A stretch of DNA of 64,000 nucleotides from Ignavibacteriota bacterium (GCA_003151825.1 PLYO01000036.1:31057-95056), one strand, 5' to 3'; counted from the stretch's first letter, positions 8,260-18,078 are shown. The notes: a model not told the origin generated them from the letters alone. Made by a program: numbers and translations.

Positions 8260-8766
8260 ATGAAAACAACAACATTGTTTCTTGTACTTTTTTTCGGTAT
8301 TACTTTTTCCGCGCGAGCGCAATTCGTGAGCGCGGATGTTGGAGTTAACGGACTTACATGCTCGATGTGCTCACGCGGGGTTGCGGCAACGCTTAAAACG
8401 TTGCCATTTATCGACTCGGTCTCGACGGACCTCAATGCGCTCGTCACACACATTACGTTCAAGAGCGGCTTGAAAGTCTCGATCGACGATCTTCGCAAAA
8501 TGATCGAAAATGCTGGCTTTTCGGTCCGCTTCGTGCATGCGGTGTTCCGATTCGATAATGTAAAGATCGGCAAGGACTATCATTTCGTCTATAACGGCGA
8601 TACTTACGATTTCGTCGGTGTCCATGGGCAAACGCTCTCTGGGCCGGTGGAACTTCAGTTTGTCGATAAGCCGTATGTGACGAAACAGGAATATGCGGTG
8701 CTCTCGAAGTCAGTCGATTTTGGAGAGCATAGCAAAACCGGAAGATTATATCATGTAACGCTATGA
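8260..8766 (+). CDS. Exported heavy-metal-associated (HMA) domain protein
   Basis: A signal peptide ending in ARAQ is followed by an HMA ferredoxin-like domain: VGVNGLTCSMCSRGVAATLKT holds the CxxC metal site, and the domain ends near NAGFSVRFV. The C-terminal half has beta-rich sequence (YHFVYNGDTYDFV) of unknown type. HMA domains usually sit in cytoplasmic chaperones or P-type ATPases, so an exported one is unusual. The stop overlaps the start of the next gene by four bases (ATGA), which shows translational coupling with the outer-membrane protein. Confidence 0.85.
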   Translation: MKTTTLFLVLFFGITFSARAQFVSADVGVNGLTCSMCSRGVAATLKTLPFIDSVSTDLNALVTHITFKSGLKVSIDDLRKMIENAGFSVRFVHAVFRFDNVKIGKDYHFVYNGDTYDFVGVHGQTLSGPVELQFVDKPYVTKQEYAVLSKSVDFGEHSKTGRLYHVTL

Positions 8767-9581
8767 AGCATGCAACTATAATCTTTCTTGTGCTCTTCGT
8801 GGCGGCACGGGTTCACGCGCAAGAACTCTTTATCCAAACAGAACCGGCGAGCAATATGCCCGCCGGTTTCTGGGGAGTTCGGGTATCGTCAGAATCGTGG
8901 GAAGGCGATCATACAATTTCCAGAATAGGAATCGAGGGGATGTATGGCTTCGATAAATCGCTGATGCTTCATCCGATAATATTCGGCTCGAATCAACTGA
9001 ACGGTTTCGGAGTCGAAACGTATGGGCTGTATGCAAAATACCGCCTATACAACGACGATGGCTTCAAGTATCATTTTCGTGTAGCGGCATTTGGCGAAGC
9101 ATTAGCAGGAGAACAGCATAGCACGTACCCGACTTTTTCGTTCAATGGAAGCGGACCCTTTGCTACCGGCGGACTGATTGCAACGCTTCTGGAAAACCGT
9201 TTTGCTACTTCCCTTTCAGCGGGAGCAGCAGGCGCTTTGAAGGACATTCCCCTTTCGAATGGTTCTTATTCCAATATCAAGGGAATTAATACGATTCTAT
9301 CAACCGGATACTTGGTGTATCCGCCGCGCTATACAAGTTTTTCCGATGCGAACATTAACATCTACGCAGAATTTCTCGATTACCAATCTTGGTACGATCA
9401 CGTAACGAATGGAGCAAGCTTGCCCAAGCAAGGCAATGAGTTCCTTCTTTCATTCGGACCGCAAGTGATTCTGAATTCCATCGCCCGTTTCGATGTGGCG
9501 TATGTGGCGCTGCTTTATAGCAGTTTACCAGAGCGACGTCCGAATACTGTCTTCGCTCGTTTTGAGTATAATTTTTATTAA
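8763..9581 (+). CDS. Outer-membrane beta-barrel protein (metal cluster)
   Basis: The 272-residue product has a signal peptide ending VHAQ and alternating hydrophobic/polar strands typical of an outer-membrane barrel. It ends FARFEYNFY, with the terminal aromatic residue expected for Bam-dependent insertion. It overlaps the HMA gene by ATGA. The GFWGVRVSSE...GIEGMYGFDKSLML region resembles small transport-like barrels found beside copper-handling genes. The substrate is unknown. Confidence 0.75.
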   Translation: MKHATIIFLVLFVAARVHAQELFIQTEPASNMPAGFWGVRVSSESWEGDHTISRIGIEGMYGFDKSLMLHPIIFGSNQLNGFGVETYGLYAKYRLYNDDGFKYHFRVAAFGEALAGEQHSTYPTFSFNGSGPFATGGLIATLLENRFATSLSAGAAGALKDIPLSNGSYSNIKGINTILSTGYLVYPPRYTSFSDANINIYAEFLDYQSWYDHVTNGASLPKQGNEFLLSFGPQVILNSIARFDVAYVALLYSSLPERRPNTVFARFEYNFY

Positions 9582-9587
9582 TCGGAA

Positions 9588-10289
9588 ATGAAACAAGCTC
9601 TTCTTCTTGTATTCGTTTTTTTTCTAAGTCTCATCCAACCCTGTGCGCTATTTTCGCAATGGGGTATTGAAGCAGGTGCAAGTTACAATATTATGAATGG
9701 TTCCTTCCGGGCGCCGTGCGGATGTATCTTCCAGTCTGGGAACGGAATTTGGAATGGGAAGGGGATCGGGTTTACGGGTGGCATCTTTTACGACATCCTT
9801 TCCGCGAGCGATTTTACTTTCGGCGTCGAGCCTGGATTCGATCTTCAAGCGTTCACCGCTTATGAGGTTCCAAGCGATCCCTTAAGCGGCGATCAGATCA
9901 ATGTTCAAATGCGATATATCACATTTGGGCCGTATGTTCGCTATAAAATTCATGACTCGGGGCTATTCTTTCAAGTCGCGCCGGAAGCCGATTACCTAAT
10001 CTCAAACTCGTACCAGCATATTAGTCGGCCGACCCCCGATCCCGCAGAGGACGTGGATAGCTCGATGGGCGATCTCCGGGCTATGCGGTACGCAGTCAGG
10101 GGTTCCGTGGGATATAAGTTCGCGTTGTTCGGACTGGATGTCGCGCCGATGCTCACCGTGGATTTGCCCTTAAACAATATTCGTCCGGACGTGCCTCTTG
10201 ATCCCTCAACCGATATTGGCATTCACGGCGCCAGCAGCTGGCACATCACTTCGATCTATCTCTCGCTTGCAGCATTCTTCAAGCCTTGA
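9588..10289 (+). CDS. Outer-membrane beta-barrel protein (PorT-like)
   Basis: The 233-residue protein has a signal peptide ending in FSQW, then the GIEAGASYNIM opening and repeated amphipathic strands (FTFGVEPGFDLQ, YITFGPYVRYKIHD, GSVGYKFALFG) of PorT/OMP beta-barrel families common in Bacteroidota. It starts six bases after the preceding barrel gene and is probably the last gene of the metal-linked operon. Its function is not evident from sequence. Confidence 0.75.
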   Translation: MKQALLLVFVFFLSLIQPCALFSQWGIEAGASYNIMNGSFRAPCGCIFQSGNGIWNGKGIGFTGGIFYDILSASDFTFGVEPGFDLQAFTAYEVPSDPLSGDQINVQMRYITFGPYVRYKIHDSGLFFQVAPEADYLISNSYQHISRPTPDPAEDVDSSMGDLRAMRYAVRGSVGYKFALFGLDVAPMLTVDLPLNNIRPDVPLDPSTDIGIHGASSWHITSIYLSLAAFFKP

Positions 10290-10335
10290 GAAGGATTATG
10301 GCACCCGTACATTACCATGGTTGTTGAGAAGTAAC

Positions 10336-10707
10336 ATGAAAATTCAGCTTCTCGATTTATGCCACGCGCGTTCGGGCGACAAAGGGGACGCCGCGAACAT
10401 CGGCCTCATTGCGCGCGAGGAACGGTTTTATCCGATTATCAAAGAAAAAGTTACGCGCGCGGCGGTCAAAAAGCATTTTAAAGGGATTTGTTTCGGGCCG
10501 GTCGAGCGATTCGAGTTGCCAAATCTTTGGGCGCTGAATTTTCTTCTGCATAATACCTTGGGCGGTGGGGGGACGGTCAGCTTGAAGCAGGACGCGCAGG
10601 GCAAAACGCTCGCGGCCGCGCTGCTAAGAATGACGATCGATGTGCCGCCATCTATTTTGAATTCGCCGAAGGTCGCCGCAAGAAAAAATTCGGGGCGTTC
10701 GAAGTAA
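10336..10707 (+). CDS. AtuA-like ferredoxin-fold protein
   Basis: The 123-residue protein begins KIQLLDLCHARSGDKGD-AANIG, the hallmark of the ferredoxin-fold domain that forms the C-terminal part of AtuA-type proteins of acyclic terpene and fatty-acid breakdown. GPVERFELPNLWALNFLL and LGGGGTVSL are also typical. Usually an AtuA core (DUF1446) gene lies beside it, but none is visible here. The ATG at 10336 was chosen because the domain starts there. Its stop overlaps the following start by one base. Confidence 0.8.
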   Translation: MKIQLLDLCHARSGDKGDAANIGLIAREERFYPIIKEKVTRAAVKKHFKGICFGPVERFELPNLWALNFLLHNTLGGGGTVSLKQDAQGKTLAAALLRMTIDVPPSILNSPKVAARKNSGRSK

Positions 10708-11600
10708 TGCTCAATCTTCGCCACTATGGATGTGCCGTTGCGCTGATATTGACAGTGTCCTTTGGCGGGTGCTCGTCCACGAGCGCGCCCACGGTTGCCA
10801 AGCCACAATACCAACTTCATATTGCTAACCTACGGCCGCTCGAAGCGGCCAACGGCGCGTATGTGCTATGGATACGACTGATCGGGGATTCAGCATGGTA
10901 TGCGATACCGCTTGGGGCTTCATCGAGGTCGGGAGATTCTCTGGATTTTTCCGGCACATACAACCTCTCTCAGCCGATCGATTCGATCGCAAGTGCATAC
11001 GTCTCGATCGAGCCATCCTCCATTCCTGCAAAGCCGACGAGTATGCTGATGACAGGCACATTTAACGCAAGATCGGGCTCGGCATTGTTAAGCGCAACGA
11101 ATCCAGGCGGAGTTGGCAATTATGCTCTGGCCCAAACGACGGTTACGTTCACCACGAAATCCAGCGATACGAATCTTGCGAAATACGAGTTTTATTTGAT
11201 GCGATTTATTCACGGGATTCCCGAGGCAAGCTCCGCGAACATGCCCATTGCTCCGATGGGATGGAGTTACGGCTTATGGGTGCTTGACTCGAATTTTTAT
11301 CCCATCCATCAGTTCTTCTACGGCGCGTTTACGAATCCTGACAGCGCCTGCGCCGCCCCTACGAACGCCGACTATTCATTACCGGGCGGATATAATCCCG
11401 CGCCGCTCAACGATGCGGGAGCAAAATTAGAAGTTACGCTGGAACCTTCGTTCGGGGTTGCGTCGAATAAGGCATCAGGCCCATCGCCCCTCATCATCCT
11501 GTGGGGACAGCTCTCGGAGTTTATTGGATTGGGCGACACGCTTGCTCTCCAAAATGTATGGTCATCGAGCGCTCCATCCGGCATACTAACCATTCACTGA
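10707..11600 (+). CDS. Lipoprotein, function unknown
   Basis: A 297-residue protein with a lipoprotein signal (hydrophobic core then FGGCSS). The mature part is beta-rich and resembles surface lipoproteins that measure or bind (YQLHIANLRPLEAANGAYVLW, then several strand-like blocks), but I recognise no family. It starts on the stop codon of the AtuA-like gene and converges on the subtilase gene five bases away. Confidence 0.7.
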   Translation: MLNLRHYGCAVALILTVSFGGCSSTSAPTVAKPQYQLHIANLRPLEAANGAYVLWIRLIGDSAWYAIPLGASSRSGDSLDFSGTYNLSQPIDSIASAYVSIEPSSIPAKPTSMLMTGTFNARSGSALLSATNPGGVGNYALAQTTVTFTTKSSDTNLAKYEFYLMRFIHGIPEASSANMPIAPMGWSYGLWVLDSNFYPIHQFFYGAFTNPDSACAAPTNADYSLPGGYNPAPLNDAGAKLEVTLEPSFGVASNKASGPSPLIILWGQLSEFIGLGDTLALQNVWSSSAPSGILTIH

Positions 11601-11605
11601 GACGC

Positions 11606-14533
11606 TTACCATTGGATAGGAACTTGGATTTCATCCTTATCCGATTTTTTCAGTTCCATACTGCCAAAGCGACGATAGCCTTCGGGAGCGCTTGGCGCGC
11701 TGCGGCTCGACTGGAATTCCAACTCCTGCGATTGATACGGCGTGAGCGATAGTTCGGAAGGCGTAGGCGCGAGATAGGTGCTATGCTGCAAATAACGCTG
11801 CTCCACAATGTGCAGGCGCCAGGGATGCGGGCGGTCTGGAAGCGCGAGACCGCCGCGAATGTAAAGAAGATAATTTCCAGAGATATCCGCGCTTGCCGAA
11901 GAATCGTCCTTCTGCGAGCCGAACAATACTGGAACGATTTTTGTACGATAATCGAATGCGGAATTAAACACCGCGCTCGAATCCGGATGCAAAACCTGAC
12001 AGGCGATGTCGGTAAAAAGATCGTAGTCATCGGCTGGGAGCGAAATGTTAAACACAACTCCTCGTTCTCCGGGCTGCGCGGAAAACGGCAGCGTAAAAAG
12101 ATCGCTCTCTGTTAGCACTGTATCAATCGTGCGCTCATAGCCGGCGATGCTTGCCTCGGGTTCGGCCTCGTAATCGAGCAGCGACGGATTTGCGATCTCG
12201 GTTCGCAATGCAGCGCGGCCACGGTTATCGACGCTTGTTTCGAGGTCGTCTATATCCATCGGCTGAATTTCCACCGTGAAATCGACTGCGAGATCGCGCT
12301 CATCCTCGCTGGACATGGTGCGCGATAAATCCGCCTCCCAAATGCCGGGTGTGAGTTGTGAGCCGGAAAAATAACTCGTCGAAGTCCGCGAATTGGAACC
12401 ATTCCGAATACTGAGACGTGAAATTTCCTGCCCCGCATTATCGAACAGCGAGACAGAACAATTTCCTTTCGGATCGCGGGTGGAAAGGGTAACTTTTATC
12501 TCCTTCGCTCCCGGTGGAATCGCAAAAAACTCGCGTTGCACTCCACCGGGAGCGAGCGTTTGATCGGTAAGCGCCACGCGATACTCATTATGATCCGAGA
12601 ATGTATGCGGAATGACAATGGAATTGACTAACTCGAACCGCGCATCATTTCGAGTATGCGGCGCGCCTTTTTCGTACGCCCAAATCCTTCCCGAATAAAG
12701 TCCCGGCTTTTGCAAGAGCTTTGCATTATAGCGAACATCCACGTCCATCGGTCCGGAACCGCGCCGGTAAATGCTGGACTGAAGCGGTGACATCCATTCC
12801 GCGTCCGAAACAAGATCGAATGCTTCCATTCCGATGGCGCGTTGGCGCGCGCTTGCTCCCGTAGGCTCTTCGGGTTGAACGGTGAAGGTTTCGCGCTCGC
12901 CATTTTGAGGAAAATTCCCCGCATGAAAATAAGCCGCAGTTCCCGTTTTAATCGCCGAAGGAACGCTTGCCTCGATTGAAACAGGAACAGGAACATACCC
13001 CATGCGCTGCCAGCGTGAGAGCAATTCGAAGGCCGCCGGCACGTCAATCATCCCATAGCCTTCGTCGAGCGGCGTTGCCCCATCGATGTGAGCGGCGGAA
13101 AGCAGCATTGCCCGTTTGATGGCGTAAGCGTTCACCGTCCAGGCAGGGAAGGCTTGTTTCATTGCCGAAAGCAGCAGCGCGCAGCAGCCGGTGGTATAAG
13201 GCGAGGACATGCTCGTGCCATTGTATCTGTCACCGGTGACATAATCCGGAACGGTGCTGACGGCCGTGCCCGGAGCAATGATGTCCGGTTTTGCAAGCTC
13301 GCCGCCGCGCGAGGAGAAATCAAAGATAACGGGATGGGTGAGGTAAATTCCGTAAAGATCGCGCGCCGCGTCCGCAGGCAGCGCCGCGCCGCTCGCAATC
13401 ACGCGGCTGGCCGAACCGGGAAGGCCGATGCTCGAAAGTCCCGGTCCTTCATTGCCGCCGGAGACGCACACGGTGAGGTTCGGCGTAGCGGCAAGTAGGC
13501 TGTCGAGCCATTTGTCCATCGCGGCCTGGCCCTCCAATTCGTTCCCAATGCCGAAGCTCATATTTACGACAACGGGTTTGGGTTGCGACCTCGCGGTTTC
13601 CGCCGCGAACTCGAACGCCTGTTGCATCGAGCCGCTGACCGTTACGCCGCCCGCGTTATTATCCGCAAATTTTACAGCAATAATTTCCGCTCCGGGCGCC
13701 ACGCCATTGAATCCAGTTTGATTGTCGATGTTATGGCCTGATGCAATACCGGCCACATGAGTGCCGTGGCTGCCGTCATCGAAATAGAGCGAGACGATGT
13801 GCCGATTGGGATAGATATTCACTGCGCCCGTCAGCCTGCGAGCGGAGGAAATTGTGCTATCGGTGGAATGGAATGCAAATGTATCGAAATGCTCATGATA
13901 ATTGGTAACTTTATGTTCGTTCGTGAGATCGCGATCGCCATCGGAATCGACGTAGGCCGCATAATGATTATCGGAATCTTCATATACGAGCACACCGAAC
14001 GTATCGGTATCGCTGCCATTGAAATTGAGATCGCCCAAACCGTTTTGAAATCGCTGTTCATTCAGCGCGCCGTAATAATAATGCCCATCGATGGCCGATA
14101 CATTAATGGCATTCATCCCACGCAAGACGGTTTTGCCAGAAACGCGAAGTTCATCGCCAACGCGCTCGGCTGCAATATAGCTTACATCGCCCGTTCCGGA
14201 AACATCGCGCACATCGATGATTTTTCGTTTGCTCTCGGTTGTCGTTTGGAGACCATCGATTCCCGGATCGACTCCGGTATCGAAAATAAAGATAATGACT
14301 CCGCGCCCATCGTATGTGGGATGGCCGGCGACAAACTCATCGGCGCGGCTTGCGCCAAGCGGCAGGAAACTCCAGTTGGTTTTTCCCAGAGTTTTGTCCG
14401 GCGGCATGATGGGCAAAGGCGCGTTTTGCGGCGCAGTGCTTGGCCCGGTGAATGTCTTGCCGCGCTGCGCCAACGCAGCCGTCGATAAAATGGATACGGC
14501 GAAAATAGAACAGAAAAGCGTGCGACGGATCAT
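11606..14533 (-). CDS. Secreted subtilisin-like (S8) serine peptidase
   Basis: This large protease (about 975 residues) has the subtilase catalytic triad: IFIFDTGVDPG (Asp), DGSHGTHVAGIASG (His) and NGTSMSSPYTTG (Ser), with an NMSFG oxyanion-region motif between them. The long insert between Asp and His and the large C-terminal beta-rich half resemble tripeptidyl-peptidase II-type subtilases. I prefer the ATG at 14533, which gives the signal peptide MIRRTLFCSIFAVSILS; an in-frame ATG at 14587 would add 18 residues before it. No T9SS domain is obvious at the end. Confidence 0.9.
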   Translation of the reverse strand: MIRRTLFCSIFAVSILSTAALAQRGKTFTGPSTAPQNAPLPIMPPDKTLGKTNWSFLPLGASRADEFVAGHPTYDGRGVIIFIFDTGVDPGIDGLQTTTESKRKIIDVRDVSGTGDVSYIAAERVGDELRVSGKTVLRGMNAINVSAIDGHYYYGALNEQRFQNGLGDLNFNGSDTDTFGVLVYEDSDNHYAAYVDSDGDRDLTNEHKVTNYHEHFDTFAFHSTDSTISSARRLTGAVNIYPNRHIVSLYFDDGSHGTHVAGIASGHNIDNQTGFNGVAPGAEIIAVKFADNNAGGVTVSGSMQQAFEFAAETARSQPKPVVVNMSFGIGNELEGQAAMDKWLDSLLAATPNLTVCVSGGNEGPGLSSIGLPGSASRVIASGAALPADAARDLYGIYLTHPVIFDFSSRGGELAKPDIIAPGTAVSTVPDYVTGDRYNGTSMSSPYTTGCCALLLSAMKQAFPAWTVNAYAIKRAMLLSAAHIDGATPLDEGYGMIDVPAAFELLSRWQRMGYVPVPVSIEASVPSAIKTGTAAYFHAGNFPQNGERETFTVQPEEPTGASARQRAIGMEAFDLVSDAEWMSPLQSSIYRRGSGPMDVDVRYNAKLLQKPGLYSGRIWAYEKGAPHTRNDARFELVNSIVIPHTFSDHNEYRVALTDQTLAPGGVQREFFAIPPGAKEIKVTLSTRDPKGNCSVSLFDNAGQEISRLSIRNGSNSRTSTSYFSGSQLTPGIWEADLSRTMSSEDERDLAVDFTVEIQPMDIDDLETSVDNRGRAALRTEIANPSLLDYEAEPEASIAGYERTIDTVLTESDLFTLPFSAQPGERGVVFNISLPADDYDLFTDIACQVLHPDSSAVFNSAFDYRTKIVPVLFGSQKDDSSASADISGNYLLYIRGGLALPDRPHPWRLHIVEQRYLQHSTYLAPTPSELSLTPYQSQELEFQSSRSAPSAPEGYRRFGSMELKKSDKDEIQVPIQW

Positions 14534-14709
14534 CGGATTGGTGCGGAAATGCGATGCGTTAGTATGCCCAAAATGATTCAAAGACATAGTAAACTCCCAG
14601 AACGGCCTGTTTAAGTCCTTACTCTGTTCGGAAACTCCCTTTATGAACCCGACTGTTACCGCACCCGCTAATCATCTTTTATCTTTCATCTTTCATCTTT
14701 TCCCCGAAC

Positions 14710-14782
14710 GGTCAGGTAGCTCAGTCGGTAGAGCAAAGGACTGAAAATCCTTGTGTCGGCGGTTCGATTCCGCCCCTGACCA
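14710..14782 (+). tRNA. tRNA-Phe (GAA)
   Basis: The 73-base sequence folds as a cloverleaf. The acceptor arms are ggtcagg and cctgacc with discriminator A, and the D-arm is gctcagtcggtagagc. The anticodon stem aagga/tcctt carries the loop ctgaaaa (anticodon GAA), and the T-arm has ggttcgattcc. No CCA is encoded. Confidence 0.97.
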
Positions 14783-14803
14783 CAAATCAATTAAGAATTG
14801 AGA

Positions 14804-16570
14804 ATGAAGAATTATCTGGGGTCATTCATCGTGTCCCTTTGGTCGCTTACCGTCCTTTCTGTCCTTGTCAGCTGCGGAAAACACGAAACAGCAGCCTTCC
14901 GAAATGGCCTCGGCGGAAAAAAACTTGGCGGCACTTACACGCTGAACGAAATCCGGGGAAATCCCTCCTCGCTTGACCCGGTGCGGATGAACAGCAAAGT
15001 GGAGGACGATATTGGCACGAATATCTTCGATAAACTCGTCGAAAATAATTCCAAGCTCGAACTTGTGCCGGAGCTTGCGAAATCATGGGAGATTTCATCC
15101 GATGGCATGAATTACACCTTCCATCTTCGCACCGATGTGCTATTTCACGATGACTCCTGTTTTCCCGCAGGCAAGGGACGCAAAATGGTGGCAAGCGACG
15201 TGAAATACTCGTTCGAGCGGGTATGCAATCCGAAAACGCTGACCTCCGGCTTTTGGGTATTTCAGGACATCGTCGAAGGGGCGAATGAGTACTTTAATAG
15301 TGCTGGGGCGCAGGCTGGAAGCACTAATATCGCCGGGGCGCAGGCTGGAAGCACTGCGCCACGCGAAGTGAGCGGCTTTCATATTGTAGATGATTCCACA
15401 TTTACCGTTCAGCTCACAAAGCCCTTCGCGCCGTTTCTCGAACATTTGACGACAAGCTTTGGCTATATCGTGCCGCGCGAAGCCGTCGAGCATTATGGCA
15501 AGGATTTTTTTCAGCATCCTGTCGGAACGGGCGCATTTCGTTTCGTGCATTGGAACCCCGATCAGGAAATTCTTCTCACGCGAAATCCGAATTATTGGGA
15601 ATATGACTCCGCAGGTAACCATTTACCACTTTTAGACGAAGTGAAATTTACGCTCATCAAAGACGATAAGACGCTGTTACAATCGTTCCTTCAAGGCTCC
15701 GAAGACGAGGACTTTACTATCCCGACCGAAAGCTTCCAGGAGATTGTGACTCCGGACAAACAACTCACGTCAAGTTATTCAAAATATACGTTACAGCATG
15801 TCTCGGCGATGAACAGCTACTTCATGGAGTTTCTATGCTCGAAGCCGCCATTCGACAACATGGCGCTCCGGCGCGCGATGTCGTTTGCAGTGGATCGCGA
15901 GAGCATTGTAAAATATGTATTGAAGAATGCGCCGCATGGCGTAGCCGATCACGGCATCGTGCCACCGGCATTTATCCGCTATCCGATCGACGACGTCCAC
16001 GGTATCGCATACAATCCCGACAGCGCAAAACACTGGCTCGAAATCGCGGGTTATCCTGCCGGACGCGGCGCTCCGGCGATTACGCTTTCGGTCTATAACG
16101 AACCGCGCCCGATGCAAATCGCCGAAGCGGTGCAGCGCATGTGGCAGAACATTGGGCTGAATGTAACTTTGCAGGTGATGCAGTCCGCGCAGTTGCTCGA
16201 TGGCTCGGAAGATGGAAAACTTGGACTGTGGCTTACACGATGGTACGCCGATTATCCAGAACCGGAGAACTTTTTGAATCTTCTGAATGGACGTCTCGTG
16301 CCAAAGAATGGAAACGATAAAAGTTATCCCAACAGCGCGCGGTGGAATAGCGAGCCATTTAACGATCTTTTCTATCGGGCCATTGCCACGACGGATGAAT
16401 CGAAGCGCATGGGGCTCTATGCGCAGGCTGAAAACATTGCGGCCTATGAAGCGCCTTCCATCCCGCTATTCTATGAAGAGCATTACCGCCTGGTCCAGCC
16501 TTATGTTCGCGATAATCCGCTCGATCCCATGAACCGGATCGATCTGAAATATGTGTGGTTGGATAAGTAA
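14804..16570 (+). CDS. Oligopeptide/dipeptide ABC transporter substrate-binding lipoprotein
   Basis: The protein belongs to the SBP_bac_5 (OppA/DppA) family. It has a lipobox (VLVSCGK), GGTYTLNEIRGNPSSLDPVRM, LVPELAKSWEISSDGMNYTFHLR, VASDVKYSFERV and GTGAFRFVHWNPDQEILLTRN. It should deliver peptides to an inner-membrane permease, which is not encoded nearby. Residues near 165-185 contain a tandem AGAQAGST duplication encoded by a 21-base direct repeat (15305-15325, 15335-15355), which looks like an in-frame repeat insertion. The ATG at 14804 is preferred over a TTG two codons upstream. Confidence 0.92.
   Translation: MKNYLGSFIVSLWSLTVLSVLVSCGKHETAAFRNGLGGKKLGGTYTLNEIRGNPSSLDPVRMNSKVEDDIGTNIFDKLVENNSKLELVPELAKSWEISSDGMNYTFHLRTDVLFHDDSCFPAGKGRKMVASDVKYSFERVCNPKTLTSGFWVFQDIVEGANEYFNSAGAQAGSTNIAGAQAGSTAPREVSGFHIVDDSTFTVQLTKPFAPFLEHLTTSFGYIVPREAVEHYGKDFFQHPVGTGAFRFVHWNPDQEILLTRNPNYWEYDSAGNHLPLLDEVKFTLIKDDKTLLQSFLQGSEDEDFTIPTESFQEIVTPDKQLTSSYSKYTLQHVSAMNSYFMEFLCSKPPFDNMALRRAMSFAVDRESIVKYVLKNAPHGVADHGIVPPAFIRYPIDDVHGIAYNPDSAKHWLEIAGYPAGRGAPAITLSVYNEPRPMQIAEAVQRMWQNIGLNVTLQVMQSAQLLDGSEDGKLGLWLTRWYADYPEPENFLNLLNGRLVPKNGNDKSYPNSARWNSEPFNDLFYRAIATTDESKRMGLYAQAENIAAYEAPSIPLFYEEHYRLVQPYVRDNPLDPMNRIDLKYVWLDK
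15305..15355. repeat. In-frame direct repeat inside the substrate-binding protein gene
   Basis: The 21-base word ggggcgcaggctggaagcac(t) occurs twice with nine bases between. It reads as AGAQAGST twice in the protein, in a stretch between two conserved blocks. The word looks like part of a dispersed genomic repeat rather than of the protein family. Confidence 0.75.
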
Positions 16571-16704
16571 GTGCTGAAGTGCTAAGTCGGAGATCAGGGT
16601 TGTCTTCTTCATCTGAAATAAATTGCAAATAATCTTGTTCAAGACTATACGTAGAGCACTCAGCGATTTAGTATTTAACACTTAGCACTTTAGCACTTAG
16701 CACT

Positions 16705-18078
16705 TTGAAGATCGTTATACAAAAATTTGGTGGCACGTCCGTCGAAGATGCTGCTGCGATGGCGCGCGCGGTGGAGATCGTACGCGAGCATGGCATCACG
16801 CGCCGCTCGCGGCCGCTCGTTGCCCTCTCCGCGTGCGCCGGTGTTACAAACGTGCTTATTCGAATTAGCGAACTCGCATTGAAAGAAACGACAAAGGAGT
16901 CGCTTGCCGCTATCGATCAGCTGGAAGTTCGCCATGCTCGCATCGCGCGCGAGTTGATCTCGGATGACACGGCATTCGCGAATGTTCATCATACACTCCA
17001 CGGCTTATGGGAAGAGCTTCGTACGCTCGCGCGCGGCGTGAATCTGCTCGGCGAACTCACGCTGAAAAGCCGCGACCAAATGCATTCTCTTGGCGAGCGC
17101 GCATCATCTACAATCTTTCATGCCGCGCTCGCGGAGCGGTTGCAAGAAGATACCATTACCTGCCACTTATTCGACGCGCGCGATTTTTTTATCACATCGA
17201 ATGAATTCACCTCCGCGCGTCCAATGACGGGCGAAATTCATCGGCGGATGAAGCGCGTACGTTCGGCTCTCGCAAAAGGAGCGGTCGGCGTTACGCAGGG
17301 ATTTATTGGCCGTACGTTCGCCGGAGAGACGACGACGATAGGCCGAGGCGGCTCCGATTTTTCCGCTGCCATCATGGGCGTGGCTTTGAACGCGCGGGAA
17401 ATTCAAATCTGGACCGACGTTGCCGGCATCATGACGTGCGACCCGCGTATTGCTCCGCAAGCGCGAACGATTGAACGGATTTCATTCCACGAAGCAAGCG
17501 AGCTTGCGTTTTTCGGAGCAAAAGTTCTTCATCCCGAGACGATCTGGCCGGCGGTTGAAAAATCTATTCCCGTCCGCGTACTCTCTTCGAAAGAACCGGA
17601 AAAAGAAGGGACTGTGATTGTCCATCAAACCGAAGAGACACGAGCGATGACCGGCATCGCAGTCAAAAAATCGATTTCGCTTGTTCGTATTTCCGCGAAT
17701 GGCTTGCAACCCAATCCTGCTGTGCAGCAAACCGTGTGGGATGCTCTCGGAAAATCGGGCGCGATTCCACTGGCCGTCTCGCTTTCTGTTGACGGCGCTT
17801 CCTATGCCTTCGGCGATGCAGGCGCGATCCCTCTGCTTCGGGCAGCATGTGAAGGGTTGGCCACGCTGGCGCTCGGAACGAATCGCTCGCTCATTACTTT
17901 AGTCGGGCCGGGACTTCAAACGCAATCCGGCATTGCCGCGCGCATGTTCCGTGCGCTGGGCCGGACGAATTGCGAGATGATTTCCTACGGTGGTTCCGAA
18001 AGCGCGATCAGCCTCGTCGTGCAGGATGACGTGGCAAACCGCGTCGTGAAAAAGCTCCATGCGGAGTTCTTCGAATAA
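16705..18078 (+). CDS. lysC: Aspartate kinase
   Basis: The monofunctional aspartokinase has KFGGTSVEDAAAMARA at its start (residues 7-22), a VALSACAGVTNVL motif, GFIGRTFAGETTTIGRGGSD, and two C-terminal ACT regulatory regions (ending near GIAARMFRALGRTNCEMIS). It phosphorylates aspartate, the first step to lysine/DAP, threonine and methionine, and is probably feedback-inhibited through the ACT domains. At 457 residues it is like E. coli LysC. The start is a TTG at 16705, directly behind a run of tagcact-type short repeats (16675-16704). No homoserine dehydrogenase is fused. Confidence 0.93.
   Translation: MKIVIQKFGGTSVEDAAAMARAVEIVREHGITRRSRPLVALSACAGVTNVLIRISELALKETTKESLAAIDQLEVRHARIARELISDDTAFANVHHTLHGLWEELRTLARGVNLLGELTLKSRDQMHSLGERASSTIFHAALAERLQEDTITCHLFDARDFFITSNEFTSARPMTGEIHRRMKRVRSALAKGAVGVTQGFIGRTFAGETTTIGRGGSDFSAAIMGVALNAREIQIWTDVAGIMTCDPRIAPQARTIERISFHEASELAFFGAKVLHPETIWPAVEKSIPVRVLSSKEPEKEGTVIVHQTEETRAMTGIAVKKSISLVRISANGLQPNPAVQQTVWDALGKSGAIPLAVSLSVDGASYAFGDAGAIPLLRAACEGLATLALGTNRSLITLVGPGLQTQSGIAARMFRALGRTNCEMISYGGSESAISLVVQDDVANRVVKKLHAEFFE

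Noticed and set aside
16571-16704. Clustered tagcactt/agtgcta words before lysC
   Set aside because: They look like low-complexity dispersed words. I could not make a convincing riboswitch or leader-peptide attenuator (no lysine-rich leader, no terminator).
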